Part shown: positions 33,566 through 43,600 of the stretch, piece by piece
Layout of the letters: each line of letters starts with the position of its first letter
How positions within the stretch are numbered: the stretch's first letter is position 1
Assembly: GCA_021734025.1 (NCBI GenBank)
Contig: JAIPJS010000002.1
Coordinates: 1-64,000, forward strand
Length of the DNA stretch: 64,000 nucleotides
Reading direction: 5' to 3'
From: Candidatus Neomarinimicrobiota bacterium
GTDB lineage: Bacteria; Fidelibacterota; JAANXI01
Notes under the pieces: model-generated
Databases searched by the model: none
What the model was told of the DNA's origin: nothing
The model's input: the letters and a program-made list of their open reading frames with translations, nothing else
Made by a program: the position numbers and the translations under genes

Positions 33566-34339
33566 TTACTTTTTTACCACGACATGCACTCGTTCAGCCT
33601 CGGATGTCGCCTCCCGGAAGGACTCATCTTCATAAAAAAACCACGCTGAGAATGGCGAATCCTGCAAACATTGGTCAATTTCTTCAATGGTATACATTTT
33701 TTGTAAATGCTTTTCCAGAAATACCTGCTCTTCCTCTGTATCCTGCTCCCAAATATAGAACTCCGTCAGATTCAGCCGCTTCCTGGGCATAAAAGTATTC
33801 ACCCGCTCATAACCATAGCGATCCGCTTCGTAAATCTCATCCATATCGATGAAATTATTTCGGATATTGTCCACGGTAGAAAAATCAAAGAGATAACTTC
33901 CCTCAGCAGTGAGATGGGAATAGACATTCTCCAGATGGTGTTGCACCCGAGTGGGATCGGTATAATAATTGACGGAGTCCTGGATATTCATAATCAAATC
34001 AAACTGGAGTGTCGTCGGCAAATGCGACATGTCTCCTACCCAGGACCGGCTCCGGAAATTCGGAAAATATTCATACAATTTTCGTATCATCGGCAGGCTT
34101 TGATCCATACAATACAAGTTACCGCTCCAAGTCTTCATATATGGAATAGTCCGGCCTGTGCCGCAAGAAATGTCCAACGTACGCTCAGGTACAATATCGT
34201 GTTTTTCCGCCAGCGACTGATAATAGCCAATCCACACCTCATAATCGATGTGAGCCATTACGGTGTCATAAATTGCCGCTAATTTGCTGTACGGCGGTAC
34301 TTCCGTTATCTGTTCAGATGGATACGCGCCCTGCCTCAC
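33566..34339 (-). CDS. Class I SAM-dependent methyltransferase
   Basis: 257 residues. Motif I is TLDISCGTGRTIPYM, followed by the acidic strand end YCMDQSLPM, GDMSHLPTTLQFDLIMNIQD and the YLFDFSTVDN strand. This is a generic small-molecule or uncharacterised methyltransferase; nothing marks the substrate. It sits between DUF3078 and ftsE with short gaps, all on one strand. The start is not certain, because a leader of about 15 residues precedes the fold. Confidence 0.82.
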   Translation of the reverse strand: MRQGAYPSEQITEVPPYSKLAAIYDTVMAHIDYEVWIGYYQSLAEKHDIVPERTLDISCGTGRTIPYMKTWSGNLYCMDQSLPMIRKLYEYFPNFRSRSWVGDMSHLPTTLQFDLIMNIQDSVNYYTDPTRVQHHLENVYSHLTAEGSYLFDFSTVDNIRNNFIDMDEIYEADRYGYERVNTFMPRKRLNLTEFYIWEQDTEEEQVFLEKHLQKMYTIEEIDQCLQDSPFSAWFFYEDESFREATSEAERVHVVVKK

Positions 34340-34366
34340 AAGCGGAATAATCCGAAATTCAGTCTA

Positions 34367-35212
34367 TTAGAATATCGCATAATGTAATCCGACGGTTGTG
34401 GACTCCTTAATCTGGCGTTTGGTATCGATATCCCGGTCATACCAGAGCGTGAATTGAAACTGGAGGGTAATATTTTTCCTGAATCGAACAGCAAGATAAT
34501 TTTTCCAGAACACATCGACTGTATTGAGTGCTTTCAAATCAGAAAACAATTCAAACTTGCTCTTTACTTCGACATTATCGCTAAAATTCTGGCTGTAATC
34601 AGCGACGAATTCAAGACCGGATTCGATTTTGTAGGTATCTGTGGAATCATCCATCTGCTCCTTCGCATACTTCGGGGCGAATGTCTCTTTGACAGAGTAG
34701 CCCGCCCGCGTCACAAGGATTTCTTCGATAGCATGGGTAAATCCCAGAGATTGTGTGACGTATCCGGGGTCAAAAAAAGCAGAGTTTTGTGCGGTATTTT
34801 CACCATCTACATAATTATATCCCGGAAGCAACTGGGTTTTCATAGTGAGTGCAGCATAGGGATCCACTGGCGGCTTAATCGTAAAGGAGTAAATTGATTC
34901 CAGTTCGAGACGATCATCCGTCTTCTGGATTTCCTGGCGATCAACCCGGGTATAATCCAGCACATAAAACGCCGTGTTTCTCCATTTCGATTTTTCGTGT
35001 TCATAGGTGAACCGCATGTCGTTATACCAGTTCAGACTTAAGGTATTCCGTCCACCTTTGGACCAGTTATCAAAACTGGTATGTGCAAATGTAAGATCGG
35101 TGCCCCACGCATTTTCCCAGGCTTGTGTTGCCGTAGAGTCTTCTTGCGCAACGAGTGCCACTGGGGAAAAAACAAATAGGAACGAGAGTATACCTATACG
35201 AATCATATTCAT
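34367..35212 (-). CDS. DUF3078 outer-membrane protein
   Basis: 281 residues with a signal peptide (about 1-22, ending ALVAQ). WENAWGTDLTFAHTSFDNWSKGG and LSLNWYNDMRFTYEHEKSKW are characteristic of DUF3078; the rest is regular beta strands ending in an aromatic residue (GLHYAIF), so it is a predicted beta-barrel. Function unknown. ATG at 35212 with AGGAGG upstream. Confidence 0.82.
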   Translation of the reverse strand: MNMIRIGILSFLFVFSPVALVAQEDSTATQAWENAWGTDLTFAHTSFDNWSKGGRNTLSLNWYNDMRFTYEHEKSKWRNTAFYVLDYTRVDRQEIQKTDDRLELESIYSFTIKPPVDPYAALTMKTQLLPGYNYVDGENTAQNSAFFDPGYVTQSLGFTHAIEEILVTRAGYSVKETFAPKYAKEQMDDSTDTYKIESGLEFVADYSQNFSDNVEVKSKFELFSDLKALNTVDVFWKNYLAVRFRKNITLQFQFTLWYDRDIDTKRQIKESTTVGLHYAIF

Positions 35213-35305
35213 GTGTCGTCCTCCTGTGCTACAATCAAAATGTTTTGTTTATGTAATGTACTGAACAAAATGTGGATTTTAACGGAAAAATGCGAAAGGA
35301 CGGAG

Positions 35306-35893
35306 TTAGCCGTCAACGTACAGATTGTTTTTCGTGATATACTCTTCAACGGCCGGAAGGACCTGATATTTAATCGACTTTCCCGCTTTCATCCGGGTGC
35401 GGATGTCGCTGCCAGAGATTTCTATCTCCGGGAGATCCAGAAATTGAACCGCATTCCGATACGGGGTCTTTCCATCAATGGGAGCATTCGGACGAGCTGC
35501 AACCAGCACTGTACATTCACGGACTAGTTCGTCGGCCTGCTTCCAGGAGTCGAGTTCGATCAGGTTATCCGCACCGATAAACAGGCCAATATCTTTCCGT
35601 GTAAGTCCTTGCTCCTCTTTAATCTCCCGGACGGTATCGATAGTATAGCTGACCCCCTTACGATCGATTTCTCTGGGATCTACCTCAAAATATGGATTTC
35701 CCTTACAGATCAGCGAAAGCATTTCCAGACGATGATCCGGGCTGCTGATATCGGCATCCTGTTTGTGGGGCGGAATATACGCAGGAATGAATATAATCTG
35801 TTGAATACTATGGGAGTCGCGGAGAATCTCCGCCAAGAGCAGGTGGCCCCAATGCGGCGGATCGAAGGTTCCGCCCATCAGACAAATTTGCAC
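35306..35893 (-). CDS. nadD: Nicotinate-nucleotide adenylyltransferase
   Basis: 195 residues. It adenylates nicotinate mononucleotide in NAD synthesis. GGTFDPPHWGHLLLAE (HxGH region), IFIPAYIPPHK, FIGADNLIELDSW and the SGSDIRTRM motif (ISSTxIR equivalent) are all present. It follows bamD by 6 bases. Confidence 0.95.
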   Translation of the reverse strand: MQICLMGGTFDPPHWGHLLLAEILRDSHSIQQIIFIPAYIPPHKQDADISSPDHRLEMLSLICKGNPYFEVDPREIDRKGVSYTIDTVREIKEEQGLTRKDIGLFIGADNLIELDSWKQADELVRECTVLVAARPNAPIDGKTPYRNAVQFLDLPEIEISGSDIRTRMKAGKSIKYQVLPAVEEYITKNNLYVDG

Positions 35894-35899
35894 GGAGAA

Positions 35900-36694
35900 T
35901 TACTCCAGATCCTTGGAGTTATCAGCGACAGCCGGGGTCTCGCTCAGTTCCTGTAAAAGACTCTCGGCTTCAATGCGAATTTCCTCTTCCGGATCACGGT
36001 TTAATAATTCCCGGATCTGGGTGATTGCTTCTTCATCCCGATCCAGGTTCATCAATGATTTGGCTCGTTCAAGTCGGGTAATGTTTGCCCAGGGCGTATC
36101 GTAATACTGGCTGAGTAATTCATCGTAGTAGATAATCGCAGAATCATATTGCCGGAGCACATAGTAAAGGTGCCCGTTGCTGTACATTTTGTGCGCCAAC
36201 TTTGCCCGCAGTTCATCGATCAGGCCGGTCAACTCTTCCGCATATTGACTGTAGGGGTAACTTTCCAGGAAGCTCTGCATGGTATTAATAGCTTGCCTGG
36301 TGTACTGTTGTTCCAGTTGATAGTGTGGTGAGAGTTCCACCAGGCACATCCCGAGTTTATATTGGGCTTGCTCCACCAGGGGACTCTCCGGATACCGGCG
36401 CATTAACCGGCGATATTCTGAGGAGGCGACTACATATTCCGAAAGTTCATAATGAGCATCAGCAACAAAGAGCTGTGCGTCATCAGCATGCTCACCACCG
36501 GGATTGTTCAGGACAACATAATTAAAATCCTCGATTGCCTTGTAATACTTTTCGTCCTGGAAATATTCTTTTCCACGGTTGAACCGGAACTCAACATCCT
36601 GCTGTTCCCGCCTGGCGCCCCGGTTGCATCCAAGGAAAATTATCGCAGTGAGCAGCAGGGTAAACCAATGTGTTGTGCGCATATGTTTCATCAT
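35900..36694 (-). CDS. bamD: BamD-like outer-membrane assembly lipoprotein
   Basis: About 264 residues. A lipoprotein signal ends at FLGC. TPR-type repeats follow (FRFNRGKEYFQDEKYYKAIE, DDAQLFVADAHYELSEYVVA, QAQYKLGMCLVELSP), as in BamD/YfiO, the essential lipoprotein of the beta-barrel assembly machine. An ATG at 36694 is given; in-frame ATGs at 36691 and 36682 and a TTG further out are alternatives, none with a clear ribosome binding site. The tail has extra repeats not typical of enteric BamD. Its place among envelope genes supports the call. Confidence 0.85.
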   Translation of the reverse strand: MMKHMRTTHWFTLLLTAIIFLGCNRGARREQQDVEFRFNRGKEYFQDEKYYKAIEDFNYVVLNNPGGEHADDAQLFVADAHYELSEYVVASSEYRRLMRRYPESPLVEQAQYKLGMCLVELSPHYQLEQQYTRQAINTMQSFLESYPYSQYAEELTGLIDELRAKLAHKMYSNGHLYYVLRQYDSAIIYYDELLSQYYDTPWANITRLERAKSLMNLDRDEEAITQIRELLNRDPEEEIRIEAESLLQELSETPAVADNSKDLE

Positions 36695-36740
36695 AGTATC
36701 GTCAAAGGTATGGGTGGAATGCTTCGCTTTCAATGAGTTT

Positions 36741-37610
36741 TTACCATCTGCACTCCAGGTTCACGGTACTGATAATTTCATCCTGAACCTGAGCTGGTTG
36801 ATACCGCATCTGCATACGAAACGCTGTCCCCTCGTCGGCCTCCGGGGGAAACAGAATTGTTTCAAATGCTGAGGCGATGTGGTTAAACAGGACCCCGTAA
36901 ATAAACATGGTACTGGTTTCCGCGAAGCTGTTCGCTTTGTCCCGTAATAACTTATTCTCATACCGACTGGGATTGATTTCGTCCGAATCTGTCGTATTAT
37001 CCGGGTTTGCCGGATCATATGTATCCCACCCCATAGCAAACTGATCATACTTGTAGGCGTTTTCGTATCCCTCGTGGTCCCAGACCATCTCCCAGTCTTC
37101 CGGGCAGGTGGTCGGCGGACACGGATAATCCACACTGTTGTTGGTCACCGGATAGGCAAACTCTTCCCCGGTTGGTTTATACCGGATATGTACGGTATGC
37201 GTTGACGGATCACTCTGTGGATTATACAGATCAAGCCAGTCAGTAACACTCCAGTGGTCCTTGGCATGGGCCTGAAATTCATCCTTTTTATCCGCATACT
37301 TCTGATCGTACACCGAGTATCCAACGAATGCCGCGACTTCTATTCCCAGGAATATGCCACTGTGAGTATATTTTTCCTGGGATAATTGTCCCCAGCCAGG
37401 AATAAGCGCTGATTTAAAAAAGTTCTTGTTAAGCGGTGACTGCGGCAATCCTATGGAATCCTCCTGCGCTTGCAGGAGATAGGTATTCCACTCAATTACC
37501 GGGGATCGGGTAAGCCGGTTCTCCGACCGGAGCTGCGTGGCAAAATCAGCTGCGGATACGACGCTGCAGAGAATGAGGAAAACGGTAAGCAGACTTGTTA
37601 AATAACGCAT
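36741..37610 (-). CDS. DUF5683-like membrane-associated protein
   Basis: About 289 residues with a signal peptide (MRYLTSLLTVFLILCSVVSA). The segment KSALIPGWGQLSQEKY followed by GIFLGIEVAAFVGYSVYDQKY is the DUF5683 signature; two amphipathic or membrane helices are likely. The C-terminal half varies, ending QVQDEIISTVNLECRW. Function unknown. The ATG at 37610 is chosen because AGGAG lies six bases upstream and it removes an overlap with the preceding gene. Confidence 0.7.
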   Translation of the reverse strand: MRYLTSLLTVFLILCSVVSAADFATQLRSENRLTRSPVIEWNTYLLQAQEDSIGLPQSPLNKNFFKSALIPGWGQLSQEKYTHSGIFLGIEVAAFVGYSVYDQKYADKKDEFQAHAKDHWSVTDWLDLYNPQSDPSTHTVHIRYKPTGEEFAYPVTNNSVDYPCPPTTCPEDWEMVWDHEGYENAYKYDQFAMGWDTYDPANPDNTTDSDEINPSRYENKLLRDKANSFAETSTMFIYGVLFNHIASAFETILFPPEADEGTAFRMQMRYQPAQVQDEIISTVNLECRW

Positions 37611-37623
37611 GGTATACTCCTGA

Positions 37624-40600
37624 TTATGTATCGAACTCAAACAGTAATTTCAGGTAATACCGCCACTCTTCCCCGTAGCCTTCCGTGTCATCGGACTGGA
37701 GCGTGAATGAGTTAAATCCGTATGCTGCATCCAGGGTAATGGCGGTCGGATACATATAAAAGGAAAACCCGCCGATCCGCAATTCCATGCCGGCAGCCTG
37801 TTTCCACTCGATATTGTTAATTCCGTCCGTCCAGGCGTCGCCGATCTGGTAATACGGCCCCAGGTAGATATCCCGAAAATTAAACTGAACAAATCGCCAA
37901 TTCGCACCGGTGACCAACGGTACCATCCATTGCACCGTGTTATTCCATAGCCGCGATCCTTCGATGCTATAAAACGGATATCCTTTGATACCGGGCATAC
38001 CACCACCAAAAAAATGGAAAAAGTCATCCACATTTTCCTTGGAAATCCATCCGGTATGGATTTTTCCTGTGAGCGCACTCTTGTCCCAAAACGGCAGGGT
38101 GACGCCGACATTCAGTTGATTCTCGATTTTATGATAATTGTTTGGTGTATACACTTCTTCCAGCAGGCCGGATTCAGAGATACGGAAGTCGTTGATAAAG
38201 TCGTTCTGCTCGTAACTATAAGCAACACTCGTTTTCAGGTGGGTTCCGCTATTGATATACGACAGCCGGCCGGTACGAAGTTTAAACGGTTCCCAGTCTA
38301 CATCGAAATGCAGATGGCGGCCTATATAGTACTCGTAGCGCAACTTGGAGATAAAATTATTTTTATCAGGGAGTGACGGAATTTCTTCTGCGGAAAGTAG
38401 ATATTTTATGAAGGTACTATATTGTTCAAATCGACCGTACAAGTCCCAAGACAGCTTCCCTAGCGGAAACCGATACCACTCCCCTCTGACGCCGAAATTC
38501 GTTTGCATGAGTGTAAACCGAATATCCGCCTTTTCCTGGGGATCGTTTGGCCCGGTGAGTTCCTCATGGAAATAAATTTTCTCGGTAATATTCCGGGTCA
38601 GAAATGCCAGATCCGCATAGAGGGTGGGCTTCAATTTGTTATAGTCGAACGCCAGGAACAGGTCAATATCTTTGATACGGTTAATGCTGGCAGAACCAAT
38701 CACGCTCATCTGCTCCAAAATTTCGTTGGAGAAGAAATAAACGCCTGGCTTTACGGTCCCGTATTCAATCATCAGGCGGGGGACGAGGAACATATGCGAG
38801 TATTGGGAGGTATATTCCTCTGCATCCAGGCCGACCATATTTTCATCATTATAGTCGGCGGATGGTATCTCCTCGGGAAAATTTTTGTATTCCATTGAAT
38901 CCGGCGTAACCTCCCCGTTGGGCTCGAATCTTCCCAGGCGATAGCCAGCGTCCTCATACAGTGCCAAATAGAGCATTCCGGATTCGGTCACCTCCGGCAT
39001 AAATGCCCCACCTGTTACATTCGTGAGCGCCCACTCTTCCCCGGTATCCAAATCCCTCTGGTAGATATTGAAGATTCCCGTGCGATCGTCAGCAAAGGTG
39101 AGTGTATCGTTTCGGAGGACCGGTGTCCGGACATCCCAGCGATAATCCATGAGGAGCGTGAGTTCGTCAGCGTTCAGAAAATACTGGTATATATCACGAC
39201 CAAATGTGGTATTCATGTCAAAGACTATAGAGGAACCGTCCGCAGAGAACCGCGGAGCAAAAACCTGCTCACCGTTACTGAAATCAGTGATTTTCCGGCT
39301 GGAGTCCGCGGCAAAATCGTACAGATACAGGTTCTGCGATCCGTCAAAAGATGAGACGTACACCACAAGTGAGTCCGTTGGTGACCAATCCGGGTTTTTT
39401 ACGCGTTTATTTTCAGTAAGCCGCTCTTCCTCCTCTTTCTCCAGATCGTAGAGGTAAAGATCGTCATAGAGCGATCCGTATTTTGTGGGCTGACTTGGAT
39501 GCGTATACACCAGTTTTCTACCGTCCGGCGCCCATCCGGCGCTCGAAGTCGCAAACGGCGAGATCATCCGGGATTTCTCCTTCGCAACATCATACAGGAA
39601 AAGTCCGGTTTGGGAGAGATAATCGTTCCCCTTGTTTGAGAGATATGCCACCAGCGAATCGGTTGGACTCAGGCGGGGATAGAAATTACCCGTGCTCTCA
39701 CCGGAGAGGACTTCGATATCGCTTTCGGCACCACGAATATTCGCGGTGTGAAACGAGTAAAACTGTCTTAGTGAATCGGCCCAGTCAGTATAGACACTCT
39801 GCCCTGACCTGCCAGTGACGCGGCGAACGGCGTTGTCAAAAGAGATTGCGAGCGGTGACTGCATCTCATCCGTAATTCTGTGCAGGGATTTGTCGCCGTA
39901 TTCTCTGGCAATATAGGACACGAGCGAAAATCCCTGGTTATACACAGATTCATTTCCAACACCCTTTTTCCCAAAGACATTCATGCCGTTCCAGGACAAC
40001 AGATTCTCATGGAGCACGCGGTCCCGGAGAATCATATCCCGGTGGGAATCCCAGTAATCGTATGGCGTTTCCCTTACATTGTACTGCGCAGCTCCCTCAG
40101 CGAACCACGGCGGAATTACCGTACCTGCCACAGGATACGAAACCAGCGTATTCGGATATCCCCGGATGACATCCTCCCGATGCTCCCGTTCCGGATTTAT
40201 CCACTGGAAGTAAATTGCCGGGACTTTCCGGGTGAACTTCATAGAGGCGTAGAGCTGGACAATATGGGTGAATTCGTGAGTAATCACGTCCCGGAGCCAG
40301 TTATGGCTGCCGCGAAGTTCAAAATCCAGCGGAAGCGCCCAGATGACGATCTTGTTATCGTAATAATATGCCGCGCCATTGGAATAGTCGTCAGTATCCT
40401 TCAGAATGAGATGCGTCTTTGAATCAAGTTCCACATCATACAGGTCGGTGACCGGGCCGTGAACTTCTTCGGCTATTTTTGCCGCAACACGAGCAGAACG
40501 CTCTGTCTCCTCATAGAAATGGACGTAAAAATGCTCGGTTTCAATAGTGAACCATTCCAGTTCCGGATGATTAGGTGTATTCAGTTGAGCAGAACCTGAT

Positions 40601-40653
40601 ACCGCACTGAAAATCATAAATCCCAGGAAAAACGCATGAGCCAATCGTCTCAT
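37624..40653 (-). CDS. Three-part envelope protein: gluzincin peptidase, PD40 propeller, beta-barrel
   Basis: About 1009 residues from the ATG at 40653. Signal peptide (about 1-22). A peptidase MA-like gluzincin domain has HEFTH (126-130) and a downstream Glu in PPWFAEGAAQY (E186), so a complete zinc site. Then a TolB/PD40-type propeller (LSPTDSLVAYLSN, WAPDGRKLVYTHP, FSADGSSIVFD, and others). The C-terminal third is a barrel with the Omp85/D15-like motif FFGGGMPGIKGYPFYS and a final LLFEFDT. It could be an outer-membrane protein displaying or secreting a peptidase. The start overlaps the stop of the M6-like gene (ATGA), so the pair is coupled. Confidence 0.75.
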   Translation of the reverse strand: MRRLAHAFFLGFMIFSAVSGSAQLNTPNHPELEWFTIETEHFYVHFYEETERSARVAAKIAEEVHGPVTDLYDVELDSKTHLILKDTDDYSNGAAYYYDNKIVIWALPLDFELRGSHNWLRDVITHEFTHIVQLYASMKFTRKVPAIYFQWINPEREHREDVIRGYPNTLVSYPVAGTVIPPWFAEGAAQYNVRETPYDYWDSHRDMILRDRVLHENLLSWNGMNVFGKKGVGNESVYNQGFSLVSYIAREYGDKSLHRITDEMQSPLAISFDNAVRRVTGRSGQSVYTDWADSLRQFYSFHTANIRGAESDIEVLSGESTGNFYPRLSPTDSLVAYLSNKGNDYLSQTGLFLYDVAKEKSRMISPFATSSAGWAPDGRKLVYTHPSQPTKYGSLYDDLYLYDLEKEEEERLTENKRVKNPDWSPTDSLVVYVSSFDGSQNLYLYDFAADSSRKITDFSNGEQVFAPRFSADGSSIVFDMNTTFGRDIYQYFLNADELTLLMDYRWDVRTPVLRNDTLTFADDRTGIFNIYQRDLDTGEEWALTNVTGGAFMPEVTESGMLYLALYEDAGYRLGRFEPNGEVTPDSMEYKNFPEEIPSADYNDENMVGLDAEEYTSQYSHMFLVPRLMIEYGTVKPGVYFFSNEILEQMSVIGSASINRIKDIDLFLAFDYNKLKPTLYADLAFLTRNITEKIYFHEELTGPNDPQEKADIRFTLMQTNFGVRGEWYRFPLGKLSWDLYGRFEQYSTFIKYLLSAEEIPSLPDKNNFISKLRYEYYIGRHLHFDVDWEPFKLRTGRLSYINSGTHLKTSVAYSYEQNDFINDFRISESGLLEEVYTPNNYHKIENQLNVGVTLPFWDKSALTGKIHTGWISKENVDDFFHFFGGGMPGIKGYPFYSIEGSRLWNNTVQWMVPLVTGANWRFVQFNFRDIYLGPYYQIGDAWTDGINNIEWKQAAGMELRIGGFSFYMYPTAITLDAAYGFNSFTLQSDDTEGYGEEWRYYLKLLFEFDT

Positions 40654-43600
40654 CGGGTGATCGCAACCTTTACAATCTCGGTCTGGTTGATTCCGTTTCC
40701 GGTCACTTCCACCTGGCCGAAATAGACGCCGCTTGGCAATTCGGAGGTACTCCATGCAAATTCATATACGGATTCATTGGAATGGACGTTTAGCTCCCAG
40801 TTTCTGATAAACCGACCGGAGAAATCATAGAGTGAGACAAGGATTCTATCCCCCGCATTCACTTCGATTCGGAATGTGGCAAATTTTGATTTTATTGGAT
40901 TGGGATAGACATAGGCCCGGCGAATCGGCTTATCATCCGGAGTGCCTGGTTCTAATACAGAAGCCGGTACATATCTGCTGTTGGATGCGTTCCCGTTTCG
41001 GCCACTCCAGAGAGTACGTCCGGCTTCAACACCGGATTTAAGCGGTCGGGAATAATACCCGTAGACCTGTCCGGATTGCCCCTGCACGAGTACGGAGTGG
41101 TCGTTGTTTTCACTTCCGAAATACAATGGCGCACTCACCGGCTCACCGATATCGATTGGGAAGTAACTCAGAGTGCTGCCGTCAGATGCAAAACCATAGA
41201 TCTGTCCGGAATCATTCGCCGCAAATATCTCCGGGGTTCCGTCGAGATTTGCATCGCTCACCCCGAACGAAAGGTTTCGGTAATCGCCGTCAAGGTCGAT
41301 GGGAAAATTATTGACCAATGCATCATTATTATTGTATGCAAAAATTCGCCATTCACCTGTTTCAGTCTGTCCGAGTGCAACAAGTTCATTCCGGCCGTCT
41401 GCGTCCATATCTGCAGCAGCAATCGTATGGTACTGGATTGCACTTTGATCCGCGGCCTCAACATATGAGATGTCATTGGCCGAATACACCCTTAGTCCTC
41501 TGTCATTTCGAATATAGACCTCATTCCCGGAGGTAACTAACTCTGAGGCTGGCTCTTCATCCCGGAGCACAACATCCTGGCCATCTGTGCTCAAATACAG
41601 ACCGTTCTCAGTGCCAATGTAGAGATTCCCGTTATTCGTCAAACTTATTGATTTTATCGAATCAGGCACCTCTATAACCCAATCCGCTCCCCCACTGGTA
41701 TTAACTCGGTGAATCTGATTGTGATCCGTACCAAAGATATAACCGGTCGTGTCGTCAATCACCTGAGTGACCGGTCTCCCCGCTACTCCACTGAGCAACG
41801 AGCGTTGCACAAGACTTCCGTCGTTTTCAATGGTCAATGTCTCCACAAATACCGAATCCGGTCCCACCCCGGAATTCACTTCCAGCAATCCAAAGACTGC
41901 CTGGTTTTGTTCATTTATTCTGCCGGCAATCGACTCAATATTCCGGTTGACTCCACCTGCTGGAAATGTAACGATATTGTTTCGGTTCTTTATCCAGACT
42001 TCCAAAGAATCCGGAGTGTTTGCTCCTATGGCTGTACTCACTAAAAAGTGATTGCTCCCGTATCCCAGCGAAAGAAAATGCGCCGGATCGCTGGCCAGAC
42101 CGGTGATCGGGTAACCCGGAACATCCAGGTCAAAATCCACATGCACCTGAACCAGGGAATCAGCGGCCGGTATCTCTGTGATCGCAATGCCGGAAAACGT
42201 CCCGCTGTTTGTATATGAATCCGGATGTGTCTCCGGAGTAAAGCCGATGGTAGAATCGGCGTCAGTTGAATAGTCGGGATTCAGATGGAAAAACCCATCA
42301 TTCCCGGCGAACCACAGGTCAAAAAACCAGCCGTTTTCGCGACCGCCGCCAAACACACCATAATACTGCCCAATGTCCTGTGCTCCGTCAGCCTCCTCCA
42401 AATCGATCGCGCGTCTGTCCGGATCGGTGTTAATTGCATTCTCAGCAAGCCCTGCCTGGATCTGTGATTCATCCACGTGCCAAATCAGGAGTCCGTCACC
42501 CGGAATTCCGGCATCATATTCTTCTACATCGGTTATGACGTGTGTTTCCGGATCCCGTTCGACAAAAAGCGTATCAAAATTCACCATAAACGAGTCCAGC
42601 GAAGACGACCTGATCTGACGCAACCGGTTTTCCACGAGATAGTATTCCGAGTGATTGATGGGAATTTTGAGAATTGTCGGTTCCAGCCCTCCGGCTTCCG
42701 GCGACTGAACACTGTAATCACCGGAGCTATTGACCGTTTTGGCCGTGTCCCACCCGGCATAGAGCCGCGTCCAGGCGCTGGGATAGGACGGTGCAATGCC
42801 GTTGGCGTTATTTGATCCCAAATCCATAAGTCCGAACTTTCCAACAACGGAGGCCCCGGTTTCGGTGTTATACAAAGCCGGTAACCCGATCCTGGATCCA
42901 AAAAGCAATGCAAAGGTACCGGTTAGTCCGATACCGATATCCAGCTGGCTCTGCGTTTCCGGCAAAATGAGTACGTGTTCAATTCCGGCATTTTCTAGTT
43001 CTGCCCGCCGCGAATCCGAAAAATGGTCCTGGAGAAATTCCGCATCCAGATAGGCTGACTGGATATCGAATGGCGAGTCGTCCAGCGGAATATCAAAATC
43101 CTGTCCGACTCCGGCGTGCGCAATGACCAGTGTGGAATATTGGCTGAAATCCACATCACCTTTGGTGAGGTCATAAGTTTCATCAAGTAATTTCGCCCAG
43201 TTACTCTCCTGGGTGGTATCAGCGAACCCTTTACCGTAACCCCGCATGGTCTCGGACAGGGTATAAGCGCCGTCAGTATCATTGGGAAATATCGGGGAGT
43301 TTTGCCAATCGATGGTAAGTGTATTGTTGGACACGCGGGAGTAGTAATTATGGAGAGCAACCAATTGGTCCTTGAAATACGCCGCGTTGTGCGGTGGGGG
43401 ATCGATGATGGTATCGGTAATCGTAGTGGTGTCACTCAGGTCAAAGGTTCCATCACCTGTGGTAAGCACCGACGTATCCGGCTGAAAATCAACCCGGACA
43501 ATTGCCAGCCGGTGATTCCCGTTCACAACGTTGTTTGCTACAGTGAAATTACCGGACAGCTGCACATTGGATTTACCCGGAATCTGGGCGGTAATCACTG

